Of a DNA stretch of 32,536 bases, positions 16,763-24,167 are shown one piece after another. Position numbers and translations under genes: made by a program. Source of the DNA: Burkholderiales bacterium (GTDB taxonomy: Bacteria > Pseudomonadota > Gammaproteobacteria > Burkholderiales > Burkholderiaceae_C). Location of the stretch: contig JAPLPK010000070.1 in NCBI GenBank assembly GCA_026400275.1, positions 1 through 32,536 of the forward strand, given 5' to 3'. The notes under the pieces are model-generated. The model saw only the letters and a list, made by a program, of their open reading frames with translations. It searched no databases and was not told the DNA's origin. Within the stretch, counting starts at the first letter, position 1; every line of letters begins with the position of its first letter.

Positions 16763-17527
16763 TCAGCAGTTGCTGAAGTCAGGCTTGCGGTTTTCCATGA
16801 AAGCCGTCAACGCCTCCTTGGCCGCCGGCTCACGCAGCATCTTGCCGAAGAGGCCGGTTTCCTCAGCCATGCGCTCGGCTACCGGTGCTGCCAATTCCTG
16901 CTTCATCAATCGCTTGCTGGTGACCAAAGACGCCAGCGGCTTAGCCGCCAGGCGCAAGGCCTGCCGATGTGCCAGCGCATGCACCTCGGCGGGCGGCACG
17001 ATGCGGTTAATCAAGCCCACTTCCAGCGCCGTCTCTGCGGTGAACGGGTCGCCCAGCAGCAATGCCTCGGCGGCGCGCTGGTGGCCCATGAGACGCGGTA
17101 GCAGGTAGCTGGAGCCGGCTTCGGGGCACAGGCCCAGATTCACGAAGGGCAGCGAGAACGCCGCGTTATCGCCTGCATAGACCAGGTCGCAGTGCAACAG
17201 CATGGTGGTGCCCACGCCCACCGCTGCACCGCACACCGCCGCCACCAGCGGCTTGGGGAATGTGCTGATGACGCGCAGGAAGCGGATCACTGGCGACTCT
17301 GCCGTGGGCGCTGGCGCATTCAAAAAGTCGCCAATGTCGTTACCGGCCGAGAAGATGGTTTCATGGCCCTGGATGACGGCCACACGCACACTCGCGTCGG
17401 CCGCAGCACCGTCCAGCGCATCCGCAATGGCGGTGTACATCGCCGAGGTCAACGAATTCTTCTTGGCCACGCGGTTCAGCGTGATGGTCAAGATGCCGTC
17501 TTCGGTATGGGTCAAGATGTCGGTCAT
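16763..17527 (-). CDS. Crotonase-family enzyme, probable delta3,delta2-enoyl-CoA isomerase
   Basis: A 254-residue enoyl-CoA hydratase/isomerase superfamily protein. The oxyanion-hole blocks are FSAGNDIGDF (59-68) and CGAAVGVGTT (99-108). The two glutamates of true hydratases (in GGGCEL and QPEI) are absent here, aligning with GVGTT and LPFV. Instead it has Glu136 in LGLCPEAGSSYLLP, matching the SPEGCSSY motif of ECI2-type isomerases. I therefore infer that it moves double bonds so that unsaturated fatty acids can enter beta-oxidation; a plain hydratase label would be the conservative alternative. It is last in the fatty-acid operon, 227 bp after thiolase, and that gap holds repeats. It converges with gph. 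Confidence 0.85.
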   Translation of the reverse strand: MTDILTHTEDGILTITLNRVAKKNSLTSAMYTAIADALDGAAADASVRVAVIQGHETIFSAGNDIGDFLNAPAPTAESPVIRFLRVISTFPKPLVAAVCGAAVGVGTTMLLHCDLVYAGDNAAFSLPFVNLGLCPEAGSSYLLPRLMGHQRAAEALLLGDPFTAETALEVGLINRIVPPAEVHALAHRQALRLAAKPLASLVTSKRLMKQELAAPVAERMAEETGLFGKMLREPAAKEALTAFMENRKPDFSNC

Positions 17528-17573
17528 GGGGTCACTCGGTAGAAAAATGCGGATGTTAACAACCGCGGCATTA

Positions 17574-17625
17574 CTATCATTTAAATAGCTGCCAGCGCAG
17601 ATGAAATAAGCGCTAGCAGCCTAAA
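17574..17625. repeat. Dispersed palindromic repeat, copy E
   Basis: An intergenic copy: CTATCATTTAAATAGCTGCC, AGCGCAGATGAAATAAGCGC, TAGCAGCC. GCGC-containing arms flank an A/T-rich centre. It lies between the thiolase gene and the crotonase gene of the operon. Confidence 0.78.
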
Positions 17626-17649
17626 AGCCTCAAACCCGCGCAATCAACA

Positions 17650-17750
17650 CCCCTTCCAGAGAACCCGTGGAACTGGCTCCGCCAGGCCACCGGGTTCGCC
17701 CCCTGCAAGGGGGTTGGCGAAGACGCGCAGCGCGTAGCCTGGGGGTGTGC
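17650..17750. repeat. GC-rich intergenic palindromic sequence
   Basis: Contains CCCGTGG...CCACCGGG and the perfect hairpin CCCCCT-GCA-AGGGGG (17699-17713), then GGCGAAGACGCGCAGCGCG. Such sequences recur between genes in Comamonadaceae, to my recollection. A looser relative occurs at 25020-25060 (GCTCCCCTTGCTCTGGGGG). It could act as an mRNA-stabilising or attenuating hairpin between thiolase and the crotonase. Confidence 0.45.
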
Positions 17751-17754
17751 TCTT

Positions 17755-18960
17755 CTATATGCGTTCGAAGATACCGGCAGCACCCTGCCCCATGCCGACG
17801 CACATGGTCACCATGCCGTACTTCAGGTTGTTGCGGCGCAGCGCATGGATCACCGTCGCGGCACGGATGGCGCCGGTGGCGCCCAGCGGGTGGCCCAGCG
17901 CAATCGCGCCGCCCATCGGGTTCACCTTGGCAGGGTCCAGGCCCAGGGTATTGATGACGGCCAGCGACTGCGCCGCGAAGGCTTCGTTCAGCTCGAACCA
18001 GTCGATGTCCTGGTGCTGCAAGCCGGCGTAGCGCAGCGCAGCAGGAATCGCCTCAATCGGCCCAATGCCCATGATGTGCGGCGGCACGCCCTTGCTGGCG
18101 AAGCTGACGAAGCGCGCCAACGGCGTCAGGCCGAAGCGCTTGATGGCCGATTCGCTAGCCAGGATCAACGCACCGGCGCCGTCCGAGGTTTGCGAACTGT
18201 TGCCGGCGGTGACCGAACCGCGCGCCGAGAACACCGTCTTCAGCTTGCCCAGGCCCTCCACCGTGGTTTCGGGGCGCACGCCTTCGTCCAGGCTGACGGT
18301 GCGCTGGGTGATGCTGACCTTGGCGGTGTCCAGATCGACACTGCGGTCGTCCACCGTGATCGGGGTGATCTCGTCGCTGAAATAGCCGGCTTTCATCGCT
18401 GCCAGTGCCTTCATGTGCGATGCATAGGCGAACTCGTCTTGTGCGCTGCGGCTGATCTTCCACTGCTGCGCCACCTTCTCCGCCGTCAGGCCCATGCCGT
18501 AGGCGATGCCGTAGTTGTCCACGTCGTCGGTATTGGTGAAGATGTTCGGCGACAGGCTGGGGCCGTTGCCCATCATCGGCACCATGCTCATGCTCTCGAC
18601 ACCGGCGGCGAACATCACATCGGCCTCGCCGACGCGGATGCGGTCGGCGGCCATCTGCACCGCGCTGATGCCGGAGGCGCAAAAGCGGTTGACGGTGATA
18701 CCGCCCACCGAATTCGGCAGCCCCGCCAGCACCGCGCCGATGCGCGCCACGTTCAGGCCCTGCTGGGCTTCAGGAATCGCGCAGCCGCAGATCACGTCTT
18801 CGATGGTGGCCGGGTCCAGGCCGGGCACCTGGGCCAGCGCCGCGCGCAACGTGGTGGCCAGCAGCTCGTCGGGCCGGGTGTTGCGCAGATAGCCTTTGTG
18901 CGAACGGCCAATCGGCGTGCGAGTGGCGGCGACGATGTAGGCGTCTTGGATTTGTTTCAT
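17755..18960 (-). CDS. fadA: Acetyl-CoA acyltransferase (3-ketoacyl-CoA thiolase)
   Basis: A 401-residue thiolase that cleaves 3-ketoacyl-CoA with CoA in the last step of beta-oxidation. The acylated cysteine is Cys94 in VNRFCASGISA. His357 lies in GGAIALGHPLGATG and the second catalytic cysteine is Cys387 in CVGMGQGAAGIFE. LNEAFAAQ is also conserved. The protein is full length with both thiolase lobes. Its ATG overlaps the DUF559 stop by four bases (ATGA), so its translation may depend on ribosomes finishing the nuclease gene; GGAG also lies nearby upstream. Operon context with FadN and an acyl-CoA dehydrogenase favours a degradative thiolase over a biosynthetic acetoacetyl-CoA thiolase. Confidence 0.93.
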   Translation of the reverse strand: MKQIQDAYIVAATRTPIGRSHKGYLRNTRPDELLATTLRAALAQVPGLDPATIEDVICGCAIPEAQQGLNVARIGAVLAGLPNSVGGITVNRFCASGISAVQMAADRIRVGEADVMFAAGVESMSMVPMMGNGPSLSPNIFTNTDDVDNYGIAYGMGLTAEKVAQQWKISRSAQDEFAYASHMKALAAMKAGYFSDEITPITVDDRSVDLDTAKVSITQRTVSLDEGVRPETTVEGLGKLKTVFSARGSVTAGNSSQTSDGAGALILASESAIKRFGLTPLARFVSFASKGVPPHIMGIGPIEAIPAALRYAGLQHQDIDWFELNEAFAAQSLAVINTLGLDPAKVNPMGGAIALGHPLGATGAIRAATVIHALRRNNLKYGMVTMCVGMGQGAAGIFERI

Positions 18961-19373
18961 GGAGGGCTCCTTGTGGTTTTACTCCTTCCCCCTTCGGGGG
19001 AAGGTTGGGATGGGGGCAGGGCTTTGGCGGCAGTGAGCGCTTCCAAAATCACCACCAACACCCCATCAAGATTAGAAAAAGGCGCGTCGGTCGCAAAGCG
19101 CAGCACGGTAAAGCCCAGGCTGCGAAAAAACGCCTCGCGGCGCGCGTCATACACAGCTTGGTCGGCATGCTGGGAGCCATCGAGTTCGACCACCAGTTTG
19201 GGGGCCAAACACGCAAAGTCGGCAATAAAGTTGCCCAGCGGATGCTGGCGGCGAAACTTCACACCCAACTGCTCCCTGCGCAAACGCGACCACAGCCGCC
19301 GCTCGGAGTCGGTCATTCCCGCCCGTAAAAGGCGGGCGTTGGCGTTGGCGGCGGGTGTGGCGTGGTTGTGCAT
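18957..19373 (-). CDS. DUF559 endonuclease-like protein (Vsr/PD-(D/E)XK fold)
   Basis: A 138-residue protein of the DUF559 family, related to very-short-patch-repair nucleases. Visible are TDSERRLWSRLRREQLGVKF (21-40), RRQHPLGNFIADFACLAPKL with Asp52, VVELDGSQH (61-69) containing an ExD pair, and GFTVLRF. These form a PD-(D/E)XK-like core. The tail PPSQPSPEGGRSKTTRSPP is encoded by a hairpin repeat (18981-19021) rather than by the family core. ATG 19373 is preferred; the frame extends to 19430 but would run into the opposite repeat. The gene interrupts the fadN-thiolase order of a beta-oxidation operon and is flanked by inverted repeats, so it looks like an acquired cassette. The family's cellular role is not known to me. 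Confidence 0.85.
   Translation of the reverse strand: MHNHATPAANANARLLRAGMTDSERRLWSRLRREQLGVKFRRQHPLGNFIADFACLAPKLVVELDGSQHADQAVYDARREAFFRSLGFTVLRFATDAPFSNLDGVLVVILEALTAAKALPPSQPSPEGGRSKTTRSPP
18981..19021. repeat. Left inverted repeat of the DUF559 cassette
   Basis: Perfect hairpin CCTTCCCCC-TTC-GGGGGAAGG (18984-19004), followed inward by TTGGGATGGGGGCAGGG. It lies inside the 3' end of the DUF559 frame. It is mirrored by the repeat at 19379-19420. Confidence 0.7.
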
Positions 19374-19378
19374 GGTGC

Positions 19379-19420
19379 AAGCCCCCATCCCGGCCGCCCC
19401 CGGCGGGGGAAGGAGGAAGT
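19379..19420. repeat. Right inverted repeat of the DUF559 cassette
   Basis: Inner AAGCCCCCATCCCGGCCG, then the hairpin CCCCC-GGC-GGGGG (19397-19409) with GAAGGAGGAAGT outside. This is the reverse-oriented counterpart of 18981-19021, with the hairpin outermost and the GGGATGGGGGC block facing the gene on both sides. Confidence 0.7.
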
Positions 19421-19435
19421 CGGGGTCCATTGCCG

Positions 19436-21850
19436 TTAGTTCCGCACAGGCTTGCCCGTACTCAGCATGCCCATGATGCGTTCCTGCGTCTTGGCGTTCT
19501 CCAGCAGGCTGCAGAAGGCTTTGCGCTCCAACGTCATGATGTATTCCTCGGTCACCAGGGTGCCGTTGTCCACGTCGCCGCCAGTCACCACGCCGGCGAT
19601 CAGGCTGGCGATGTGGAAGTCGTGCTGGCTGATGAAGCCGCCGTCGCGCATATTGACCAGTTGGCCCTGGATGGTGGCCTTGCCATTGCGGCCCGCCACC
19701 AAAAACTGGCGCTTGTGCGGCGCGCGGTAGCCGCCAGCGGCCATGGCCTTGGCCTCGTTCAGTGCCACGAACAGCAGCTCGTCCTTGTTCGGCACGATGA
19801 CGTCGCTGTCCAGCAGATAGCCCAGCTTGCGGCTTTCCAATGCGCTGGTGCCCACCTTGGCCATGGCCGCAGCGGTGAAGCCCTCCGTCAGGAAGGGCAG
19901 CAGGTCTTTGTGCGTGGACAGGGCCGCGTTTTCAGCCGCACGGCGGGCGATATAGGTCAGGCCGCCGGCACCGGGCACCAGGCCCACGCCGACTTCGACC
20001 AGGCCGATATAGCTCTCCATCGCGACCACGCGGCGGGCCGAATGCACGGCCAGCTCGCAGCCACCGCCCAGCGCCAGGCCGCGCACGGCAGAGACGACAG
20101 GCACGTTGGCGTAGCGAATTTTCAGCATCACTTGCTGCAGTGCTTTTTCCATCTTGTTGATGGCACCCGCGCCGCCCATCATGAAGCCGGGCAGCATGGC
20201 CTGCAGGTCGGCACCGGCGCTGAAGGGCTCGTCGCCCGACCAGATCACCACGCCGGCGTAATCTTTCTCGGCCAGATCGACTGCGCGGGCCAGGCCTTCG
20301 GAGACTTCGGGGCTGATGGCGTGCATCTTGGTCTTGATGCTGGCGATGATGATTTGGTCGTCTAGCGTCCACAAGCGGATGGCTTTGTCTTCATGCAGCG
20401 TTTTGCCTGCAGTTTCGAAGCCGCCACCCAGGCCCAGGCCTTGGGTGTGGCCGGAGATTTTTTCAGGAAATAGCTGCCTGGCGTAGACAGGTAGTGCGTG
20501 ACGCGCTACAAATTTGGAAGTAGACGGGTTCCATGAGCCTTCGGCCGTGTGCACGCCACCAGCCTCCGCCACCGGGCCGTTGAACACCCAGTCGGGCAGC
20601 GGCGCATCGCTCAGAGCCTTGCCGGCGGCGATGTCTTCCTTGATCCAGTTGGCTACCGTCAGCCAGCCGGCTTCTTGCCAGAGTTCGAACGGGCCTTGCT
20701 GCATGCCGAAGCCCCAGCGCATCGCCAGGTCCACATCGCGTGCGGTTTCGGCAATGGTTTGCAGGTGCACGGCGGCGTAGTGGAAGCTGTTGCGCAGCAC
20801 TGCCCACAGGAACTGGCCTTGCGGGCCTTCGCTGTTGCGCAGCAGCGCCAGGCGCTCGGCGGCCGGCTTTTTCAGCATGCGGCCGTAGACCTCGTCAGCC
20901 TTCTCGCCACCGGCCACGTAGGTACCGGAGGCCATGTCGAAGCGCAGGATGTCGCGGCCTACTTTCTTGAAGAAACCGGCCTTGGCCTTCTGGCCCAGGT
21001 TGCCCAGTTCCAGCAGCTTGGCCAGCACGGGCGGCGTGCCGTAGCTGCCGTAGAACGGATCGGTCTCCAGGCTCAAATTGTCCTGCAAGGTCTTGACCAC
21101 ATGGGCCATGGTGTCCAGGCCCACCACGTCGGCGGTGCGGAAGGTGCCCGAGCTGGCGCGGCCCAGGCGCTTGCCGGTCAGGTCGTCGACCACGTCATAG
21201 GTCAGGCCGAACTTGGCCGTCTCGCCGATGATGCCCAGCATGCCGGCGATGCCGACGCGGTTGGCGATGAAGTTCGGTGTGTCCTTGGCGCGCACCACGC
21301 CCTTGCCCAGGCTGGTGGTGACAAAGGCTTCCAGTTGGTCCAGCGCCTCGGGCCGGGTGGTGGGCGTGTTGATCAGCTCCACCAAGTACATGTAGCGCGG
21401 TGGGTTGAAGAAGTGGATGCCGCAAAAACGCGGCTTGATTTCTTCGGGCAAAGCTTCGCTGAGCTTGGTGATCGACAGGCCGGAGGTGTTCGACGCCACC
21501 AGCGCGTGCGGCGCCACGAAGGGCGCGATCTTCTTGTACAGATCGAGCTTCCAGTCCATGCGTTCGGCGATGGCTTCGATGACCAGGTCGCAGTCTTTCA
21601 ACTGCTCCAGGTGGTCGTCGTAATTGGCCTGCTGGATCAGGTCTGCATCTTCAGCCACACCCAGCGGCGCGGGCTTGAGCTTCTTCAGGTTGGCGATGGC
21701 CTTGGCGGTGATGCCGTTGGCGGGGCCTTCCTTGGCCTTCAGGTCGAACAGCACGACCTGCACTTTGACGTTGACCAGGTGCGCAGCAATTTGCGCACCC
21801 ATCACGCCTGCGCCGAGCACGGCGACTTTTTTGATGGGGAATCTGGACAT
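19436..21850 (-). CDS. fadN: 3-hydroxyacyl-CoA dehydrogenase / enoyl-CoA hydratase (FadN type)
   Basis: An 804-residue bifunctional beta-oxidation enzyme that hydrates enoyl-CoA and oxidises the 3-hydroxyacyl-CoA with NAD. The dehydrogenase comes first: Rossmann motif VLGAGVMGAQIAAHL (10-24), VIEAIAERMDWK, and the signature HFFNPPRYMYLVELI. The crotonase domain is C-terminal, with FSAGADLQAM, GLALGGGCELAVHS and VEVGVGLVPGAGG, keeping both hydratase glutamates. This order is that of Bacillus FadN and the reverse of E. coli FadB. About 17 residues near 444-461 (within KFVARHALPVYARQLFPEK) are encoded by a degenerate copy of the dispersed repeat, in the linker before the second half. It lies 15 bp after the DUF2147 gene. 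Confidence 0.93.
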   Translation of the reverse strand: MSRFPIKKVAVLGAGVMGAQIAAHLVNVKVQVVLFDLKAKEGPANGITAKAIANLKKLKPAPLGVAEDADLIQQANYDDHLEQLKDCDLVIEAIAERMDWKLDLYKKIAPFVAPHALVASNTSGLSITKLSEALPEEIKPRFCGIHFFNPPRYMYLVELINTPTTRPEALDQLEAFVTTSLGKGVVRAKDTPNFIANRVGIAGMLGIIGETAKFGLTYDVVDDLTGKRLGRASSGTFRTADVVGLDTMAHVVKTLQDNLSLETDPFYGSYGTPPVLAKLLELGNLGQKAKAGFFKKVGRDILRFDMASGTYVAGGEKADEVYGRMLKKPAAERLALLRNSEGPQGQFLWAVLRNSFHYAAVHLQTIAETARDVDLAMRWGFGMQQGPFELWQEAGWLTVANWIKEDIAAGKALSDAPLPDWVFNGPVAEAGGVHTAEGSWNPSTSKFVARHALPVYARQLFPEKISGHTQGLGLGGGFETAGKTLHEDKAIRLWTLDDQIIIASIKTKMHAISPEVSEGLARAVDLAEKDYAGVVIWSGDEPFSAGADLQAMLPGFMMGGAGAINKMEKALQQVMLKIRYANVPVVSAVRGLALGGGCELAVHSARRVVAMESYIGLVEVGVGLVPGAGGLTYIARRAAENAALSTHKDLLPFLTEGFTAAAMAKVGTSALESRKLGYLLDSDVIVPNKDELLFVALNEAKAMAAGGYRAPHKRQFLVAGRNGKATIQGQLVNMRDGGFISQHDFHIASLIAGVVTGGDVDNGTLVTEEYIMTLERKAFCSLLENAKTQERIMGMLSTGKPVRN
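20468..20517. repeat. Dispersed palindromic repeat, copy F (inside fadN)
   Basis: AATAGCTGCCTGGCGTAGAC, AGGTAGTGCGTGACGCGCTA, CAAATTTGG keeps the order of the other copies (TAGCTGC, GCG arm, A/G/T centre, GCG arm, ATTT), but both arms carry changes. It is in frame in the linker of the FadN protein. Confidence 0.55.
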
Positions 21851-21865
21851 TCGGATCTTCCTAAA

Positions 21866-22294
21866 TCATTGAATACGTTGCCACACCTGGGTGCGGTAAA
21901 ACGGGCCGATATAGCCACGCACCTGGAGCTTCTTGCCGTCTTCCAGCGGCACCATGCGCAGGGTGTAGTTCTTGCCGTTGTCGGGATCGAGGATCTTGCC
22001 GTCTTCCCACAAGTCCTTGCCCTCGGTTTTCTTGGCACCGCGGATGATTTCCATGCCCAGCTTGGGCTTGTCCTTGCGGTCGTCGGTGCACTCGGTGCAG
22101 TTGGGTTCACCGCTGGTGGTCAGGGCTTTTTCCACCACGCCGGAGAGCACGCCGTTCACGGCGGTGATGCGAATCTCTGCCTTGGGCTGACCGGTTTTGT
22201 CGTCTACCGAGCGCCAAAGTCCCTCAGGGGTCATTTGGGCAAATACGCCGCTAGCGCATATAAATCCTGCGCAGAGTGCTATCAATTTTTTCAT
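21866..22294 (-). CDS. DUF2147 secreted/periplasmic protein
   Basis: A 142-residue protein of the DUF2147 family. After the signal peptide KKLIALCAGFICASGVFA (cleavage probably after residue 19 or 20), the mature part begins MTPEGLWRSVDDKTGQPKAE and contains GEPNCTECTDDRKDKP, with a likely disulfide pair, and GYIGPFYRTQVWQR. It is predicted to be a small periplasmic beta-rich domain of unknown function. It lies between the acyl-CoA dehydrogenase and FadN genes (21 and 15 bp gaps), so it is transcribed with beta-oxidation genes. The coding sequence of residues 2-19 coincides with a dispersed repeat copy (22240-22290), so the export signal is encoded by the repeat. Related DUF2147 genes often sit next to fatty-acid genes, to my recollection. 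Confidence 0.88.
   Translation of the reverse strand: MKKLIALCAGFICASGVFAQMTPEGLWRSVDDKTGQPKAEIRITAVNGVLSGVVEKALTTSGEPNCTECTDDRKDKPKLGMEIIRGAKKTEGKDLWEDGKILDPDNGKNYTLRMVPLEDGKKLQVRGYIGPFYRTQVWQRIQ
22240..22290. repeat. Dispersed palindromic repeat, copy G (encodes a signal peptide)
   Basis: On the minus strand: AAAAATTGATAGCACTCTGC, GCAGGATTTATATGCGCTAG, CGGCGTATTTG. It closely matches the reverse of copy B and the A/E consensus. It starts three bases after the ATG of the DUF2147 gene. Confidence 0.78.
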
Positions 22295-22315
22295 GGCGTG
22301 TCTCCGGTGCGGGTT

Positions 22316-24112
22316 TTAAGCAAGAGCGGCGTCGGTATCCATCAGCGCCTTGCTGCCGGTACGGATGGTGCGCATCAGCGTAGCGGTTTCGGGGAACAGC
22401 TTGGCGAAGTAGAAGCGCGCGGTTTGCAGCTTGGCTTGGTAGAACGGGTCGGTGCTGCCAGCAGCGATTTCACGCAGCGCCACTTGCGCCATGCGGGCCC
22501 AGAAGTAGCCAAACACCAGGTGGCCGGCGACGCGCAGATAGTCCACCGCAGCAGCCCCCACTTCGTCGGCGTTCTGGAAGCCCTTGAAGCCCAGCTCGGT
22601 GGTCAGCTTGGTGACCTGGTCGCCGAGGATGGCGATGGGGGTGATGAACTCGCCCATCTTTTCATTCACACCCTCTTCTTCGACCAGCGCGGCGACCAGG
22701 CGGCCGAACTTCTTCAGCGTGGCGCCGTTGTTGCCCAGGATCTTGCGGCCCAGCAGGTCCAGGCTCTGGATGGTGTTGGTGCCTTCGTAGATCATGTTGA
22801 TGCGGTTGTCGCGCACATACTGCTCCATGCCCCATTCCTTGATGAAGCCGTGGCCGCCAAACACCTGCATGCAGGCATTGGTGGAGATATGGCCGTTGTC
22901 GGTCAGGAAGGCTTTGACGATGGGGGTCAGCAGGGCCAGCATCTCGCCGGATTCTGCGCGCACCTTTTCGTCGGGGTGGCTGTGCTCCTTGTCCAGCAGC
23001 ACGCCGCAGAAAATGCCCAGCGCACGGCCACCTTCGGCGTAGGCCTTGGCGGTGAGCAGCATCTTGCGCACATCGGGGTGCACGATGATGGGGTCGGCCG
23101 GTTTGTCCTTGGCCTTGGTGCCGGTCAGCGAGCGCATCTGGATGCGGTCCTTGGCGTAGGCCAGGGCGTTCTGGTAGGCCACCTCGGTCAGGCCCAGCGA
23201 CTGGTTGCCCACGCCCAGGCGGGCCGCGTTCATCATCACAAACATCGCCGCCAAGCCCTTGTTGGGTTGGCCCACGATGGTGCCGATGGCGCCGTCCAGC
23301 ACCATCTGGCAGGTGCTGTTGCCGTGGATGCCCATCTTGTGCTCCAAGCCACCGCAATAGATGCCGTTGCGCGTACCCAGCGTGCCGTCGGCAGCGACGT
23401 TGAACTTGGGTACGGCAAACAGGCTGATGCCCTTGCTGCCCTGCGGTGCGTCCGGCAGGCGGGCCAGCACCAGGTGAACGATGTTCTCGGCCAGATCGTG
23501 CTCACCCGCGCTGATGAAAATCTTGTTGCCGGTGATGGCATAGCTGCCGTCCGCCAGGGGTTCAGCCTTGGTGCGCAGCAGGCCCAGGTCGGTACCGCAA
23601 TGCGGCTCGGTCAGGCACATGGAGCCAGTCCACTGGCCGCTGACCAGCTTGGGCAGGTACAGCGCTTTTTGCGCATCCGTGCCGTGCGCCAACAAGGCTT
23701 CGTATGCGCCGTGCGACAGGCCGGGGTACATGGTCCAGGCCTGGTTGGCCGAGTTCAGCATTTCATAGAAGCACTGGTTCACCACGAAAGGCAGGCCCTG
23801 GCCGCCGTAGGCCGGGTCGCAGCTGAGTGCGGCCCAGCCGCCTTCGACGTACTGGGCGTAGGCTTGCTTGAAGCCCTTGGGCGCGGTGACTTCGTGGGTG
23901 GTTTTGTCCAGCGTGCAGCCTTCGGCGTCGCCGCTGATGTTCAGCGGAAAGGCGACCTCGGAGGCGAACTTGCCACCCTCTTCCAGCACGGCGTTGATGG
24001 TGTCTGCATCGGTGTCCACATGCTGTGGGCACAGCTTCAGATCGTCTGTGACCTTGAGCACTTCGTGCATCACAAATTGCATGTCGCGCAGGGGGGGCGT
24101 GTAAGTTGGCAT
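22316..24112 (-). CDS. Acyl-CoA dehydrogenase (long form with C-terminal extension)
   Basis: A 598-residue flavoprotein that catalyses the first, FAD-dependent oxidation of acyl-CoA in beta-oxidation. It has the N-terminal helical region, the flavin-contacting CLTEPHCGTDLGLLRTKA and KIFISAGEHDL segments, and the putative catalytic base Glu443 in INMIYEGTNTIQSLDLLGRK. A further roughly 140-residue C-terminal domain is typical of the 590-600 residue class found in beta- and alphaproteobacteria. ATG 24112 with AAGGA seven bases upstream is chosen; the frame extends to 24229 without family sequence. It is the first enzyme gene after the TetR regulator (55 bp gap) and probably shares its promoter. 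The preferred chain length is not evident. Confidence 0.93.
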   Translation of the reverse strand: MPTYTPPLRDMQFVMHEVLKVTDDLKLCPQHVDTDADTINAVLEEGGKFASEVAFPLNISGDAEGCTLDKTTHEVTAPKGFKQAYAQYVEGGWAALSCDPAYGGQGLPFVVNQCFYEMLNSANQAWTMYPGLSHGAYEALLAHGTDAQKALYLPKLVSGQWTGSMCLTEPHCGTDLGLLRTKAEPLADGSYAITGNKIFISAGEHDLAENIVHLVLARLPDAPQGSKGISLFAVPKFNVAADGTLGTRNGIYCGGLEHKMGIHGNSTCQMVLDGAIGTIVGQPNKGLAAMFVMMNAARLGVGNQSLGLTEVAYQNALAYAKDRIQMRSLTGTKAKDKPADPIIVHPDVRKMLLTAKAYAEGGRALGIFCGVLLDKEHSHPDEKVRAESGEMLALLTPIVKAFLTDNGHISTNACMQVFGGHGFIKEWGMEQYVRDNRINMIYEGTNTIQSLDLLGRKILGNNGATLKKFGRLVAALVEEEGVNEKMGEFITPIAILGDQVTKLTTELGFKGFQNADEVGAAAVDYLRVAGHLVFGYFWARMAQVALREIAAGSTDPFYQAKLQTARFYFAKLFPETATLMRTIRTGSKALMDTDAALA

Positions 24113-24167
24113 GGTTAATCCTTGGAGGTGCTTGAAGAGGTACGAAAGAAGAGGTTGGAGGTGCGAT

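Noticed and set aside
24091-24097. Seven-base G tract near the acyl-CoA dehydrogenase start as a phase-variation tract
   Set aside because: Seven bases in high-GC DNA is unremarkable and the frame is intact; no further support.
20549-24118. 1189-residue open frame on the plus strand
   Set aside because: It is a GC-driven antisense shadow of fadN, the DUF2147 gene and the acyl-CoA dehydrogenase gene; no domain is recognisable.
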